DNA from: Malachius bipustulatus
Taxonomy: Eukaryota > Arthropoda > Insecta > Coleoptera > Melyridae
Assembly (NCBI GenBank): GCA_910589415.1
Contig: OU342639.1
Coordinates: 25,738,268-25,802,267, forward strand
Direction: 5' to 3'
Length of the DNA stretch: 64,000 bases
Positions 46,718 to 58,100 of this stretch are shown piece after piece (the first letter of the stretch is position 1; each line of letters begins with the position of its first letter). The notes beneath the pieces were generated by a model. That model ran no database searches, was not told the DNA's origin, and was given only the letters and a program-made list of their open reading frames with translations. Position numbers and translations under genes: made by a program.

Positions 46718-49606
46718 GTTTTAAAATATTTTTCGTAAATTTTTAAAAATAATTAAACGATAAAGTTTTAAAGATCGAGAAAATTTCCAATCGCAATAAT
46801 CTGCTACTCCTGATCTGGATTATTCCAATTATACGCATACAACTCGGCTATCGACTTTTTGTTAAATTTGTTTTCGTTTGCGCGATTAAATGATTGATGG
46901 AAGAGAAGTTTTTTTCATATTTTAGGGCATTTGAGAATATTTGCGACATTTTGAAATTGTACTTCCTGAAATTTTTCAAAGTCGAAATCTATTATTATAA
47001 TTAATAAATTTAGCAATTTTCACTGTTATTCTATCACTTATAATTGTGATACTGAGGATAAATGGAAGATCAGAGAGCATTCTTCCTTCCAATAAACCTT
47101 GCTTTTTACAAACTTTTTTTACTGTAGTGTGTGGGTGTACTGTATGGGGGAATTTGTAGTGCTTAGGGACAATTAAAGCTAATTAGCTGCCCAAATAAAT
47201 AAAAAATATAAAATTCCCCCATAGATCATGAAACATTTAGATGTCGTTATCGATTTAAAGGCCAGTGAAGTAATGTCCAATTAGGGATTCATGGAAACAT
47301 AATGGAGGATAGTAGGTGGTGCATTTGCTGTTCAACATCGATATATTTTAATTACACACGATCATCGGCACGAGTTTATCTATTATTATTGGGGCTTTTT
47401 TTAGTTTCATTCTCTTTATTCTTCTGGGAACAATTACGAGAAAATCGTCGATTTAATTTACAAATAAAGCATGCGATAATTGTGTAGAAAATTCAGGTAC
47501 TTTTTTTAGCTGGTGTAGGTAGTTACAATAATTTACTTCACAGGAAGAAAAATTTACCTTGGAAAGCAACCGAATTATTCTGTAAAAATATTCTTGCATT
47601 CGTGTATATTATTCTTAAGGTTCCTGAAAAATTGTTGACTTTCCACGCGCTGATAATGTAAATAAATTTGTTGACGACTAATCAAATTCAGCGTCTGAGA
47701 ACTCCGACTATTCGTTTTAACTATTACGCGTCATAGCAACCTGCATGAAAAAATTCCGAAGCACCGCAGTTATGGAGATGAACTTTCTTTGGTATTATAG
47801 TGGGAGTGATGGGCACCAACACCAAGCGCTTGACGTGTACGTTTTTAAGAAGTAACTATGGGCAAAATTAGCGTCGCAAGCTATTTAAAGCAATTCCTAA
47901 TCCCTAAAGAAGCACAGTTCAAATATTACATACAGTACAATTGACTGGTCAGTGGTTCAGTTGATTGCGAACAGATATGTGTTTGTTTGCCTATAATTTA
48001 ACAGAGTTGCGTGGTACCCATTTCCCTGACTACAACTGATTTTAGAATTTTATAAAACCTACCTCCCAATTCGGATGTCTTAAGTATACTACTAAATAAT
48101 ACTTTTATACATAAATCAGCATAATAATGTACTTATATGTGATTTCATAGTAAAAGTAAATACTGTTTAAAAAGCGACTGTTTTACCCATCACTATTATT
48201 AGTTGTCATCGAATGTTGTCTATTTTATAAATCTTACACAGTGCTTAGTCTATGGTTTGGACTATCGATCGCTACTTTTTATACGTCAACTTCACTGTCA
48301 TAACTGCAAAACTGTACAGTATTATATTATTGCGTATCCCTTCTGTCACTTTGTATAGTTCGGGTAGGAAAAATGATAAAACACCTGCTTTGTATCGTAG
48401 ATTGTTATTATTGGATAATAGACATATAGTTTGAATGATATTATAATTCACCTGCTTAAAAAGCAACACCCTTCTGATTCTCGGAACGTTAAAGTGAAAG
48501 ATCAAAAGAACGATTGAATAAAATACAAAGGGACTCGATTGTATTTGTGAATATTCCAATATACCATCTACTCTTTCCACACCCACACAAGCTCTTAGCG
48601 AATTGAATTTTTTATTCTCGCATATTCTATATAATACAGCCGGAGTTGCGGTTATGGCTTTTATCTCGACCTGCCAATAACCCAAAAGGGTTAAGGCCGC
48701 ATAGATTTATTCATTAGCACATCGTTGAATATTTACATTTCTGTCGAGTAAGAGTTTTATTTGCAATTATTTACAGAGTTTCAATTATAAGTTCAGACTC
48801 CTTTACCCTTCGTTTCATAAATAAATATATATGTATCATCATTCAATATTTATTATACAATTACTCAATTATTACGTCACGTTAAATATTTCTTCCGTTC
48901 GCTTTCATACGTAAATTCAATTTTAGGTCCTGAATTTTTTAAACTTGTATAATGAACTAGGTACCTACTGCATGAAATCTGTAAATGAATAATATCTAGG
49001 TAATTATGCTGCTTATAAATAGGTCGGACTTACTATATTCATTTCAGGTTTTTCATTGAATAAGGAACTTTTTTAACTGAGCGATTTTTTTTATATTGTT
49101 GCGTTATAATAAACATTCTGCCTCTGTTAAAATCTAAAAAATTAAGTAAAAAATATAAAGAGAGTACTCGTTGACGTTTCTAGATTCAAATTCTAGAGTG
49201 AATAAAGAGATTCTAGATCGCGGCCAATTCAGAAAACTGACACGATCATGACAGTTCGCGACATTTGACGGAATGTTAGTCGAGGCTTCAGTTGTCTAAA
49301 CAAGCAACGCATTCGACAGACAACAGTTCTTCTTCTTCGTTTCTTGAACGGCCCTCACACACTTGTGCATTTGCTATATTCTTCTCTCTTTATTTGGAAA
49401 ACCAGCAGCATCAGTTAGTTTAGTTGGAGAGCTAGTCAGTTCATTTCATTTAGTGACAAGCGACGGAAAGCTAAAGAGAGAGAGAGAGAGAGAGAGAGTA
49501 CTATTAGTGCAATTTTTGAAAATTTTATATTTTGATCACCTTTCAGTGATTTTTTTTATTATCAATAGTTAACTACATTTTATTTACAAAAAATAATTAT
49601 TTTCAG
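46718..49606. other. Probable intron upstream of the FN3 exon
   Basis: No other exon is recognised on the plus strand. The 137-codon minus-strand frame at 48272-48685 has no family signature. A (GA)n microsatellite lies at 49474-49498. The last bases, a TTATTTACA...TTATTTTCAG stretch ending at 49606, form the acceptor of the next exon. Confidence 0.5.
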
Positions 49607-49788
49607 GGTTGGAGAGGACGGCGAATGGGATCACATAAATGGTATATTGACACCGAATAACAAGAGCAACTACCAGGTAATTGGGCTGCAACCCTATACC
49701 GTCTACAGCTTCAGGGTTATTGCTGTGAACGCCATGGGATCCAGTCAACCAAGCAAGGAATCCTATTATATGGTTACTTTGAGAGAAG
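49607..49788 (+). CDS. Internal exon encoding part of an FN3 domain of a cell-surface receptor
   Basis: The exon is bounded by a TTTTCAG acceptor (ending 49606) and a GGTGAG donor (GT at 49789-49790). It is 182 bp: one base completes a codon, then 60 codons, then one base, so the upstream intron is phase 2 and the downstream intron phase 1. The translation contains SNYQVIGLQPYTVYSFRV and then IAVNAMGSSQPSKESYYMV, the E-F-G strand half of a fibronectin type III domain with its Leu-x-Pro-x-Thr-x-Tyr-x-Phe-x-Val core and Ala-Val-Asn-x-x-Gly turn. Such domains sit in extracellular parts of neuronal adhesion and guidance receptors. Candidates are receptor tyrosine phosphatases of the Ptp99A type, Sidekick, turtle, Robo and Dscam; I lean to Ptp99A from memory but cannot confirm it, so no symbol is given. 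No second exon is visible, implying long introns on both sides. Confidence 0.85.
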
Positions 49789-50226
49789 GTGAGTTTTACG
49801 TATTCTTATTTACCTGCTAAATTCAAAAATTACTGACGCGCAAGCACAAAGTATCGTATTACACGAGGCAGTAATTATACTCACAACTTCTCCAGAACGT
49901 TGTAAGACTCACACGTCTACGAATTTAAAACTATCATGTATAAAATTCATCCAGTAGACATTGACATGTGTAATTGTCAAAAGTACCTACTATTGAAACC
50001 ACAATTGAAATGTAAATTGATATTAAACGATATTTTTCGTAGAGGTTGAAATTTGGTTCCTTTTAAACAGTGCATGGTCCAACAAACCATATTGAAAATG
50101 ACATTTTCTAACATTTACATAAGAAACCCTCTAATGGCCGTATCCAACAATAAATTAAAAAACCTTCAATATCACCTAAAACGCGTGATTTTTGTGATAT
50201 TCCCGGAACTCGATGAGCTAGAGCCT
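49789..50226. other. Intron start after the FN3 exon
   Basis: The stretch begins with the donor GTGAGT. No further exon or element is seen before the retrotransposon insertion. Confidence 0.6.
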
Positions 50227-50238
50227 TAGGCCAGCCAC
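50227..50238. repeat. Target-site duplication, left copy
   Basis: TAGGCCAGCCAC here is repeated exactly at 53796-53807. The two copies flank the non-LTR retrotransposon and mark the insertion site. A T tract, the poly-A tail in the element's orientation, directly follows this copy. Confidence 0.9.
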
Positions 50239-50471
50239 CTTTTTTTTTTTCTGTAGAGGGGAAATGCCTATCGCAGACCCCGCGCTAGTTCAATCGCAGG
50301 GGACTGTGGGGCTCGCACCCACTAAAACCCCTCCATTCTTCGTCCCCAGAGCAGCGGTACCGCCTACAAGGCATTTCTTCATCGCTCGGGCTCTTCTATT
50401 TGTCCTTAGTGTATTTCGTCTTCCTTTCTCTATCCCTGTTTTCCTATCACTTTCCACCTTGGCCGTTATTG
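50239..50471 (-). other. 3' untranslated region and A tail of the retrotransposon
   Basis: This 233-bp segment lies between the ORF2 stop and the target duplication and ends in about ten A in element orientation. The antisense open frame at 50264-50527 is a shadow. Confidence 0.8.
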
Positions 50472-51617
50472 TCATTGTTCCCTCTCCATTTTCATTCTGT
50501 CCCTCATTATCTTCTTTATGTAGTTAGTAAGGGCGTCCCATTCAAATTTGCCCGACGTCATTCTCTCCACAAAGTTTCCAACGTTTGTTTCTCCTATTCT
50601 GATCCACAGTATTTGTCTTTCTGCCCAGTATTTGTCGCAGTGGAAGATTGCGTGTTGGGGGGTGTCTATTTCGGGCTTTCTACATATTTCGCACCTGTCG
50701 TGTCTTCTTTTCCCTATTTTGTTTAGGAAATAACCAAAGCTTCCATGGTCCGTCAGGAATTGAACCAGTTCATGGTCAACCTCACCATAGCTTCTTTTTA
50801 CCCACGGCTTAATTTGTGGGATCAGTTGTCTTGTCCAGCAACCTATCTGTTCCCATCTAGATTGCCAGACTCTCTGCATTTTCTCCTCTGCCTTTGAGTC
50901 TGTTGTTCCTCTTTGTCGATCTTCCATTTTTTCAGCCAAAAGATCCAGCGGGGGCATACCAGCGATCACTTTGACGGCCTCTCTCCTTGCTGTTCTGTAA
51001 GCTTGGCTTACTCTTAGGGCGAGCCTTCCGTTTATCCTCTCCAAGGTGTCTCTGTATTTGGCAACCCTCCATATCCTCTTCCATATTGGCGCGGCATGCA
51101 TGATGACGGATATGGCCACGCCAGCATACATTCTACGTATTTTTTCTCTGGGACCTTTTGTACTTCTCATGAGGCTCATTGCTACCATGGCTGTCCTCTC
51201 GGCTTTGCTTGCGATGTCTTTTACGTGTTCTTTCATCGTCAGATTTGTATCTAGTATAACTCCCAAATATTTGACTGTTCTTTTCGTCTCTATTATGAAG
51301 TCGTCTGTTATTTTGATCTCCATTGTTTGGATGTTTCTTTTTGTCGCAATGAGAATGGCTTTCGTTTTCTGTTTGTTCAGTGTTAGTCCAATTTCCTTTA
51401 ATCTGTTTGTGATTTTATCTATGGTGTGTTTTGTCTTTATCTGTAGTTGTTCATAGGTTTTTGCTTTTATTAGGATCGCAAGATCGTCTGCATAGGCGAT
51501 TACTTCGATGTCACCGCTGTCTCCCAAGTTCAATACTGGATCGTATAGGGTGTTCCACAGGGTCGGTCCCAGGACCGATCCCTGCGGGACCCCACAGCTA
51601 AGTTTGTATTTGTTGTC
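50472..51617 (-). pseudogene. Retrotransposon ORF2, C-terminal part (RT palm end and Cys-His motif)
   Basis: This part continues ORF2 in the same frame after the stop at 51618-51620. It begins with the RT block SCGVPQGSVLGPTLWN (about 51600-51550), then the catalytic YADDLAIL (about 51500-51475), followed by the thumb region with LGVILDTNLTMKEHV. Near the end is a Cys-His cluster, CEIC...HAIFHC (about 50680-50625), typical of the C-terminus of R1-clade ORF2 and thought to bind nucleic acid. The first available Met (51533) lies past the VPQG block, so translation from it would give a non-functional fragment. It ends at a TAG or TAA-type stop at 50472-50474 before the 3' UTR. Confidence 0.9.
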
Positions 51618-53060
51618 TTAATCTTCTGTTAGTATATATCTATCTGTTAAATACTCCTGCACGACTTTAATCACTCTGTTGCTGACTCTCTTCCTTGTTA
51701 GTTCTTTTACAATGTTTTGCCAGTCTGCGGAATTGAAGGCGTTCTTTATATCCAAAGCCACCAGTACGCATTTTTTCCTGTGTCTGTGGCTGAGTTTTTT
51801 AATTTCTTCTTCCAACTTCATAGCCACTTGTAACGCCGTGACAGTGGACCTGCCCGCTCTGAAGCCATGTTGCCTGTTAGATAGGCCGCCCCCCTCTTCC
51901 ATCTCTATCTCCAACCTTTCTTTTATTAGTCGTTCGTACAATTTGCTTATGGCATTCATGAGACAAATTGGCCTGTATTCCACATTTTTCCCCTCGTTCG
52001 CTGGTTTCAGAACCAGTTTTTTGGTCTTCCATGTTTCAGGGAATGATCCCTCCTTCCACAGTTTGTTTATTACGTTCAAGATGATCTGTGGGTTTCCCTT
52101 TACCACTGCTTTTATCACCTCTGCAGGGAAGCCGTCGGGTCCTGGGGCTTTTTTGTTTTTCATGCGTTTCGTTGCCTGTTCCAGTTCTTGTTTTGTGAAG
52201 AGGACTGCATCCTCCTTGTTGAATTCGGGGGCTGCCCATCTTTGGACCGGTTTGGATGGGAATAGTTTTCTCACCTGTTTTATGGTTTCTTCTTTTGTAA
52301 GAATCGGTCTTTGTTTTGTCAGTTTTCTGTTAACTATTTTGTATCCCATGCCCCAAGGATCGTTGTTTAGTTCTTCCATCAGTTTTTTCCATGATTGTCT
52401 TTTTTCATTCATGATCATCTTCCTAAGCTCCTTTCTTTTCATCTTGTATTCCTGTTGTTTGTCCTGTATACTCTCGTCCATTGTGTCTCCTCTGCTTTTC
52501 TTTTTGAGTCTCGTAAGCTCCCTCTTACTGCGTATTGTCTTTTCCCTCTGTTCCCGTATTTCCTTCGTCCACCAGTAGTTGGCTTTTTTCCCTTTGTACT
52601 CTTTCTTGGCTTCGAGCGTGTGTTTACATGCTTCCCGGATCATTCCCATGATGTCTCCGATATCAGTGTCGTGTGGTACGTCCCAGTACTCGCTGATCCT
52701 CTGTGCCAGCTCCTCCATCTTGAAGTCGTTTACTATCCACTTTTGTGGACATGGTCTTGCAGGCTGAGTTATGTTTTCCTCTATTGTAAAGAACATATCA
52801 TTGTGGCTGCTCAGGTTTTCTCCCTCCAATTCGACTCTCCAACCTCCCATGTGGCTTGCTGCTTCCGGGGTCGCCATAGTTAAGTCTATGATGGATTCCC
52901 CTCTTGCCCCGCTGAATGTAGGTTTATCTCCGCGGTTTAGGATCATCCAACCTTTTTCTGATATTAGGTCTTCGACCATCTCACCTCGCCTGTCTCTCGC
53001 TTTTGATCCCCAAAGGGGAGATTTGGCATTTAAGTCGCCGCGGCTATAATGTTTTTTTGT
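51618..53060 (-). pseudogene. Retrotransposon ORF2, middle part (endonuclease end and RT fingers/palm)
   Basis: The open frame runs to the in-frame TAA at 51618-51620. Its start lies in the endonuclease, with GDLNAKSPLWGS (about 53040-53005) carrying the conserved Asp and Asn, and LSSHNDMFF (about 52810-52785) carrying the catalytic His-Asp pair. Next come a Lys/Glu-rich linker, the RT blocks KKAPGPDGFPAEVIK (about 52165), a YRPICLMNAISKLYERL block (about 51985), QHGFRAGRSTVTALQ (about 51870) and VALDIKNAFNSADW (about 51755), which contains the motif A Asp. Residues upstream of about 53060 in this frame are out-of-frame noise because of the frameshift. The stop separates motif A from motif C, so the RT is split. 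Confidence 0.9.
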
Positions 53061-53406
53061 TTTTGTATTCTTTCGTTGAGTCAGATAGTTCGTTAATGTG
53101 TTCTCTAAAGCTGTCGATGGTCTCATTTGGAGAGAAGTAGCACAAGTATATGACATACTCACCAATGTCCACCCACACGAAGCCCCGTCCGGGTGCATAC
53201 CCACTGACTTTAACCCCAGTATGATTCATCACCCATATCTGTGCGTCTGTTTGAGTGTCTGTGTAGCTGTTTGCGCCTTTATAGTTCTTGTTTGGCTCTT
53301 GAATAATTACTACGTCTATGTTTTTTTCTCTAGCGGTTTGGTAGATTAGGGACATTGCAGCCCTGGACCTATTTACGTTGATCTGGTAGCAATTTAGTTT
53401 AGGCAT
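53044..53406 (-). pseudogene. Retrotransposon ORF2, N-terminal endonuclease part
   Basis: This part begins at a Met (53404-53406) only six bases after the gag stop, a spacing usual for non-LTR elements with adjacent ORFs. KLNCYQINVNRSRAAM carries the first Asn of the apurinic-like endonuclease and VVIIQEPN carries the catalytic Glu. The frame ends at 53044 in KNKKTL, while the next endonuclease block continues in another frame. The break coincides with an A-rich run (AAAACAAAAAAAC in element orientation, about 53045-53060), so a single-base slip is the likely cause. Confidence 0.88.
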
Positions 53407-53412
53407 TTTTGT

Positions 53413-53795
53413 TTATGGGCCCATCTCTACTTCCTGTTCTTCGTTTGGTCTTATATTTCGCGTGTTTTTATGGGGGGTATTTAGACTCTCCCGTCTTTGT
53501 TGTAGAGCTCTCTTAAAGGCTATACATCTGGTGCTGTTTGTTCTGTGTCCTTTTCTGCCGCAGGTTACACATTCCTCTTCGTTTTCACATTCGTTTGTTG
53601 TGTGTCCTGTTTTCCCACATTTGAAACAGCAACCCGAGCGGTCGGTTTCTGCCGTACATTCCGTGGCAATGTGTCCATATTTCCAGCATTTAAAGCACTG
53701 TTGTATGTTGAGTCTTTCTTCTATTCGCGCTCTTACCAGTCCTACTTGCAGATATATTTTATCTATTAGTTTCTTTGCATCCTCCTTTAGTAATG
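53413..53795 (-). pseudogene. Retrotransposon gag (ORF1), C-terminal fragment with zinc knuckles
   Basis: The fragment carries three consecutive CCHC knuckles: CFKCWKYGHIATEC, CFKCGKTGHTTNEC and CVTCGRKGHRTNSTRC (about 53705-53520). The last has a longer final spacing. This triple knuckle near the C-terminus is characteristic of R1-clade and related ORF1 proteins and binds the element RNA. The N-terminal part is lost by 5' truncation at 53795. The open frame appears to start at a Met at 53830-53832, but those first residues are encoded by the target duplication and flanking host DNA. Confidence 0.9.
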
Positions 53796-53807
53796 TAGGC
53801 CAGCCAC
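53796..53807. repeat. Target-site duplication, right copy
   Basis: This is the exact copy of 50227-50238 and defines the 5' truncation point of the element. Confidence 0.9.
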
Positions 53808-55130
53808 TCAAAATGCAAAAATTTAACCTCATGCAGATCTATGAGGACATATTAACCTCATCGTATCTGGAACTTTGATAAAAACGGGATACGGATATTA
53901 TAGTGAGTTCCACTGATGTGCCTCCTTTTGATAGTTGGCCGGCCGGAGGAAATTTTTTCAAGAGGTCAAGGGTCAGATTAATTTCTTCACGGTACCTCAA
54001 GGCTTAATCCTAAATGTAACCGCTACATGGCGAGATTTTGTCGACACCGGCTTATAGAAGAAGCACAAACGCTAAACAAGTTTTTAAACAACGGTTTTCG
54101 AAAGAAAGGCAATAAGTGAACGGCTGTATAGTGGCCAATGACGAGCTTAACTAGAGGTCCGCTTGCTTCACAGAAAATGTCAAAGAGAGCCGTTGAAATT
54201 GGCATTTATTATGATTTTACAAATTTGAGTATAAGTAATGCAGAGAAAGTAGTAAAAGAACTTTCTATAAATTTATTTTGATTTTTTGCGTTTGCATTAC
54301 GGATGATGAATGTAATTTGGAGTCAACAAAACAAACAAGTCTTCAGAGAGTCACACGCATATCAATACAGAGTTATAAATCAATGTTTGCCTTCGCATAT
54401 TGGAGGGGGCAGTTTAATCTGGTAATTTTTTATAGGCCTCAATAATAACACCTAAGGTGCACATAATCAAGAAACGTATAGACTTACTGATATATCAGAT
54501 AAGATCCACCATTACTATAAATAGAATAATTTTTATCAGCTCATGACTTCATTACGAGAAGTGCCCTAACCCTAACCTGAAGCCTAGAATGTGTTGTTAT
54601 CAGATTTGTAGATTGTACTTATAGTGGCTCCACGGCAGGACCTTCGCATTCCCCAGACTTGTCATAACGTGATTTTTATGAGGTCACTTCAAATCGATTA
54701 TTTAGAGCCCTATATTAAAAAATATTACCCCAAGAACGATATTTTAGTGACAAATTAAGTCATTATTGATTAAGTAGACAACTTAAATGGAGTTGTTTAT
54801 GTTTAGAATGTGTCGTTTCGGTTGCTGTAGGCAAGTCTCATTCCTCTCAAAATTGGGTCGCCAATTATGGAACTTCCAATATATTTGTCATTTTTTTCTT
54901 AAAATTGTAGTTACTAAATTTTTTTCCAATTATACACGGTGGTCACTTTTAATTTTCTCACCATTGGGATCTTTAACTAAAAAAATCGGTTTCATTAGCG
55001 AAAAGTTTCAAAATTTTGGATAACTTCTGTCGTTGCTGAAATATCCTGAAAAAACTGAAAAATCGAGATTTCTTATTTCAGTCATATCTTTTTTATTACC
55101 TAGTGTGAATAAATAAATCATTAGATGACT
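53808..55130. other. Unassigned DNA
   Basis: No gene is recognised. The frame at 54787-55023 lacks a family signature. Confidence 0.55.
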
Positions 55131-55300
55131 GGCGTGGCCTAGTGGTTAACTCCGCTGGCTACGGAGCCATAGATCGCGGGTTCGAAACTCAGCTCGGCCC
55201 GCATTACTTTTCAGATTCATTTTCGAATATCTGTGAAAAATAAAACCAGCGATGGAAGATTTTAAAAGGATATTGAACTTTCTCTTTCTCCCTTTGACGC
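55131..55300 (+). mobile_element. tRNA-derived SINE head (pseudo-tRNA)
   Basis: The A box TGGCCTAGTGG (55135-55145) and B box GGTTCGAAACTC (55179-55190) are spaced as in a tRNA. An anticodon arm is formed by CTCCG and CGGAG around a seven-base loop CTGGCTA, which would read GGC (alanine). The acceptor stem does not pair and the T stem is poor, so it is not a functional tRNA. The sequence after the head, to about 55300, is an unassigned SINE-like body. Confidence 0.65.
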
Positions 55301-57656
55301 AAAAATTAACAAGAATGAATTAGAAAGTTGAAAGCAAAATCAATAACATTTTGCAAAATACTTTACAGAAAATCCGTAGGTTCATTCAAGGGTATCTGTT
55401 TTGCCTTCCAGAATATACAAACATCTTTCATTCGTTTCTGTTCCGTTCCAGCTTATCGCATATTCATTTTTATTCTGCGGTTACTCAGAAAGCAAATTTT
55501 AGTTGCTGTGTTTTTACATAAAAGTTTTCAATTAATAGAATGGATCTTTCAGTCATTAAATTCCTAATTTCTTTTCTGTCAGTTCTTTCAATAGACCCGA
55601 TTGCAATTAGTGTAATCGCTGTGAGCAAGAATCGGATGAGTGTGAATCTCCTGAAAGACTTCTCTTTGGTGGTGAAAGTTTAAAGCAAGAAAAGCTTCTC
55701 TGTCGGAGTTGAACAGAAAGCATCATCAGGGGAAAGGGATGTTTGATAGTGTTACCAAACAGGATAGCGGCCGCCGCTAGTCAAGGGAGGGCATCACGGC
55801 CCCTAATCCCGTACGATCGGCAGGATCGGGTTTCTTACAGAGACCGAACTACAGCGTCGTTCCGCATCCATGAACTGAAATAAAGTTGGGATAATGTGCG
55901 GTCAGTTTTTGCTTTGCATTCGATCCAAGTCAGTCTCGAATCCACTTGCAGAGGGGATCTGCGTACTGAAGCTTTTGGAAAAACCGCAGATTTCGCTTCA
56001 AACGAAAGTAGTCGCCGGTACTTTTTTTCTTGATAATCTGACGAATAGGTAGTTAAAGAAAGTGCATTTGTTATTTTTAGAGATAAACAAAGTGGGTCGA
56101 GAAAGGATTTCTAAGACCGTCTGGAAGCGTTTGTCTTTAGTAGAGCTGAAGTAAAAGGGTGTGAGATTGAGAAGGTTTTGTTATTTAGGGCAGTAAAAAG
56201 GGCGTATCTGGTCGTGCCGTTCCGACGCATTCTTGGATGCGAGAGACGCTTAGGATAGGACGCCATTTCACGGGTAGAATTAAAGTTGGAAGGAAGTTAC
56301 CGGCTTGGCATCTATTACACTCTGGTGGTTTCGAAATAGGCGCAATTATAATGGCAAGCCGGTTAAACTGACTGTTCTCTCCCCTTTTATTCATAAGATA
56401 CGGCTCAGATGTGTACCATTTCTCAATGTCTCCTATTTCAGTAGAGCATAGAGTCGAATAATTTAGAGACCGACATCAGGGGAATATACAAGGTGGTGAA
56501 AAAGACCCCCCAAAGTGTCGCTATTGTATGACAATTACTTGATAAAAGACTTCGGTATACCTAAAACTGTTAAACTCGTTACAACAGATTTAGAATTCTC
56601 CAAACTTTGTGTTTTGCGCAGTTTTCTTTGAACTTTGAAACAACTCGTAGTATTTTCTTCCGTTATCAGGATTTATAATGTATAGGGTGCTGAATCCATT
56701 AATTTCCAACTTGATAAAACAAACCCCTAAAAACAGGTTTTAATTTTTTTTTCAACTCTATGTTATTTGACGGTGGCATAAATGTTTATATGCCTTCTGG
56801 TGCTCTGGAGAATTTTTTGTCTATATGTACCTACATTAATCTGTTACTTGATGATGTTACCTGTGGAATAGCTTTTGAGGCATGTATTATAAAAAAAATA
56901 AAATAATGTTATTGAGGATGGCTATGAAACCCTATAATGGGCATGAGCTCTACCATTTTTTTGGTAAGTAAAAATATGCAATAAAATATTTTATTCCTGA
57001 TTTTATGACGTATTAAAAAGCTAAATAACTAACAGTTGCGAATGTTTTTCTTTTTTGTAACATTTTTCCTAAATGAGGGCGTTTTGTCGCCGCTTGGCTG
57101 TTCTTTGAAATAAATATAAAATGGTTTTAAGAATTTTTTTCCCCGTCTAATTATTCATCGAAAATAGCCATCAGTCGAGACATCTACCGGGTTGTTAAAA
57201 ATTGAAAAATCTTATTTTTTTATTTATTTATCTTAAGTTTAAATTTCTATTTTTATAAGTCCTCCAAAATGTCCTGATTTGAAGCGCTTTCAAAATTGTT
57301 CATTGCTTTTGCTTACCTCGCCATTATCATAGCAACTAGAAAAAATATGTCCACAAAATTGTAGACAATAATTAAAGGGGATTCTTTCAAGTAAACAACA
57401 TAGTTAGCACCCTAGCGGTAAAGTAAGATAGACTGTGGATGATTGAAATTTTCACCAAGGGTGGATTAAATCTGGGGGTTGTGGGGTAAAAATTACCCCA
57501 GCGGGTAAGCATTTTCGGACCCATGTTCATATGAACTTTTTTTTTCTTAAAATGATCTCAGGAATCACCCCCTGAAATCTTTCGCAGTACTTATGTCACA
57601 CCCGGTATTTAAATAATTACAGCAACATTAGTAAATACACTGGAATGCCAATTATT
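55301..57656. other. Unassigned DNA
   Basis: No gene is recognised. On the minus strand near 55735-55680, CCTGATGATGCTTTCTGT is followed by ACAGAGAAGC, a stem beside a CTGATGA word but without the GAAAC that would complete a hammerhead core. A GC-rich stretch at 55760-55870 has no sustained frame. Confidence 0.5.
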
Positions 57657-58100
57657 AACTTACGAAAATCCTACAATTTTGATTGAAAATCCAAATTTTA
57701 GAAATTTTTCGTAAGTATCTGGAAAGTATGCGCCTATTTTTGTCCGCCACCCGGTCTGTCGGTCTGTGCGTTTTCTAGGAAACACTCTACAGTCGCCAGT
57801 TTTCATCTGGGAAAGTTGAAATTTGGCTCGATTGAAGCGGCGCACGGTCCCGCGATGCCTATTGAAAATTAGCGGGATCCGTTCCCGGAAAGTGTTATTT
57901 TTTAGGGAATTTCGGGATTTTTCTGGAATCGCCTAGGAAACACTCCAAGTGTCTGAAAGTTGTACCGATCGGGATGAAACTTGGTAGGGACGAAGCTCGG
58001 GACCCCCAAATACGACCTATTGAAAATGGGCCGGATCCGAGAAATTTTAAGGCCCCTGTTCACGGCCGTACTTTTTTTTACAACGTCCCGACTTAAGGAT
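57657..58100. repeat. Dispersed repeat R3, copy 1, starting with a CTTACGAAAAT hairpin
   Basis: The stretch begins AACTTACGAAAATCC and forms an imperfect hairpin closing with TTTTTCGTAAGTATCTGG (to about 57723). The following GGAAAGTATGCGCC and CGGTCTGTCGGTCTGTG are matched at 63757-63865. The word TTTTCGTAAG also recurs at 60851 and 61104, which could be inverted ends of an element of about 3.2-3.4 kb spanning 57657 to about 60862. The element limits are not proven. Confidence 0.5.

Larger units (their letters stand above)
50239..53795 (-). mobile_element. R1/TRAS-like non-LTR retrotransposon, 5'-truncated
   Basis: The insertion is 3557 bp on the minus strand, bounded by an exact 12-bp duplication. 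Its 3' end has an A tail (T tract 50240-50249). Gene order is partial gag with zinc knuckles, then apurinic-like endonuclease, reverse transcriptase and a C-terminal Cys-His motif. No RNase H domain is readable. This domain set, the gag knuckles and the C-terminal CCHC fit the R1 clade (R1, TRAS, SART, Kiri-type), though the clade is inferred by eye. The 5' end lies inside gag. ORF2 carries only one stop and one frameshift, so the insertion is recent. It lies within the presumed intron following the FN3 exon, antisense to the host gene. Confidence 0.92.

Noticed and set aside
51679..52578. 299-codon plus-strand open frame
   Set aside because: It is antisense to the retrotransposon ORF2, whose RT motifs are clear; the translation is a hydrophobic Phe/Ser/Leu shadow.
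53796..53832. Met start of the gag open frame at 53832
   Set aside because: These codons lie in the target duplication and host flank, so the apparent start is created by the insertion and is not the native ORF1 start.
55131..55200. Functional tRNA-Ala (GGC)
   Set aside because: The anticodon arm pairs well, but the acceptor stem does not pair and the T stem is poor; a SINE head fits better.
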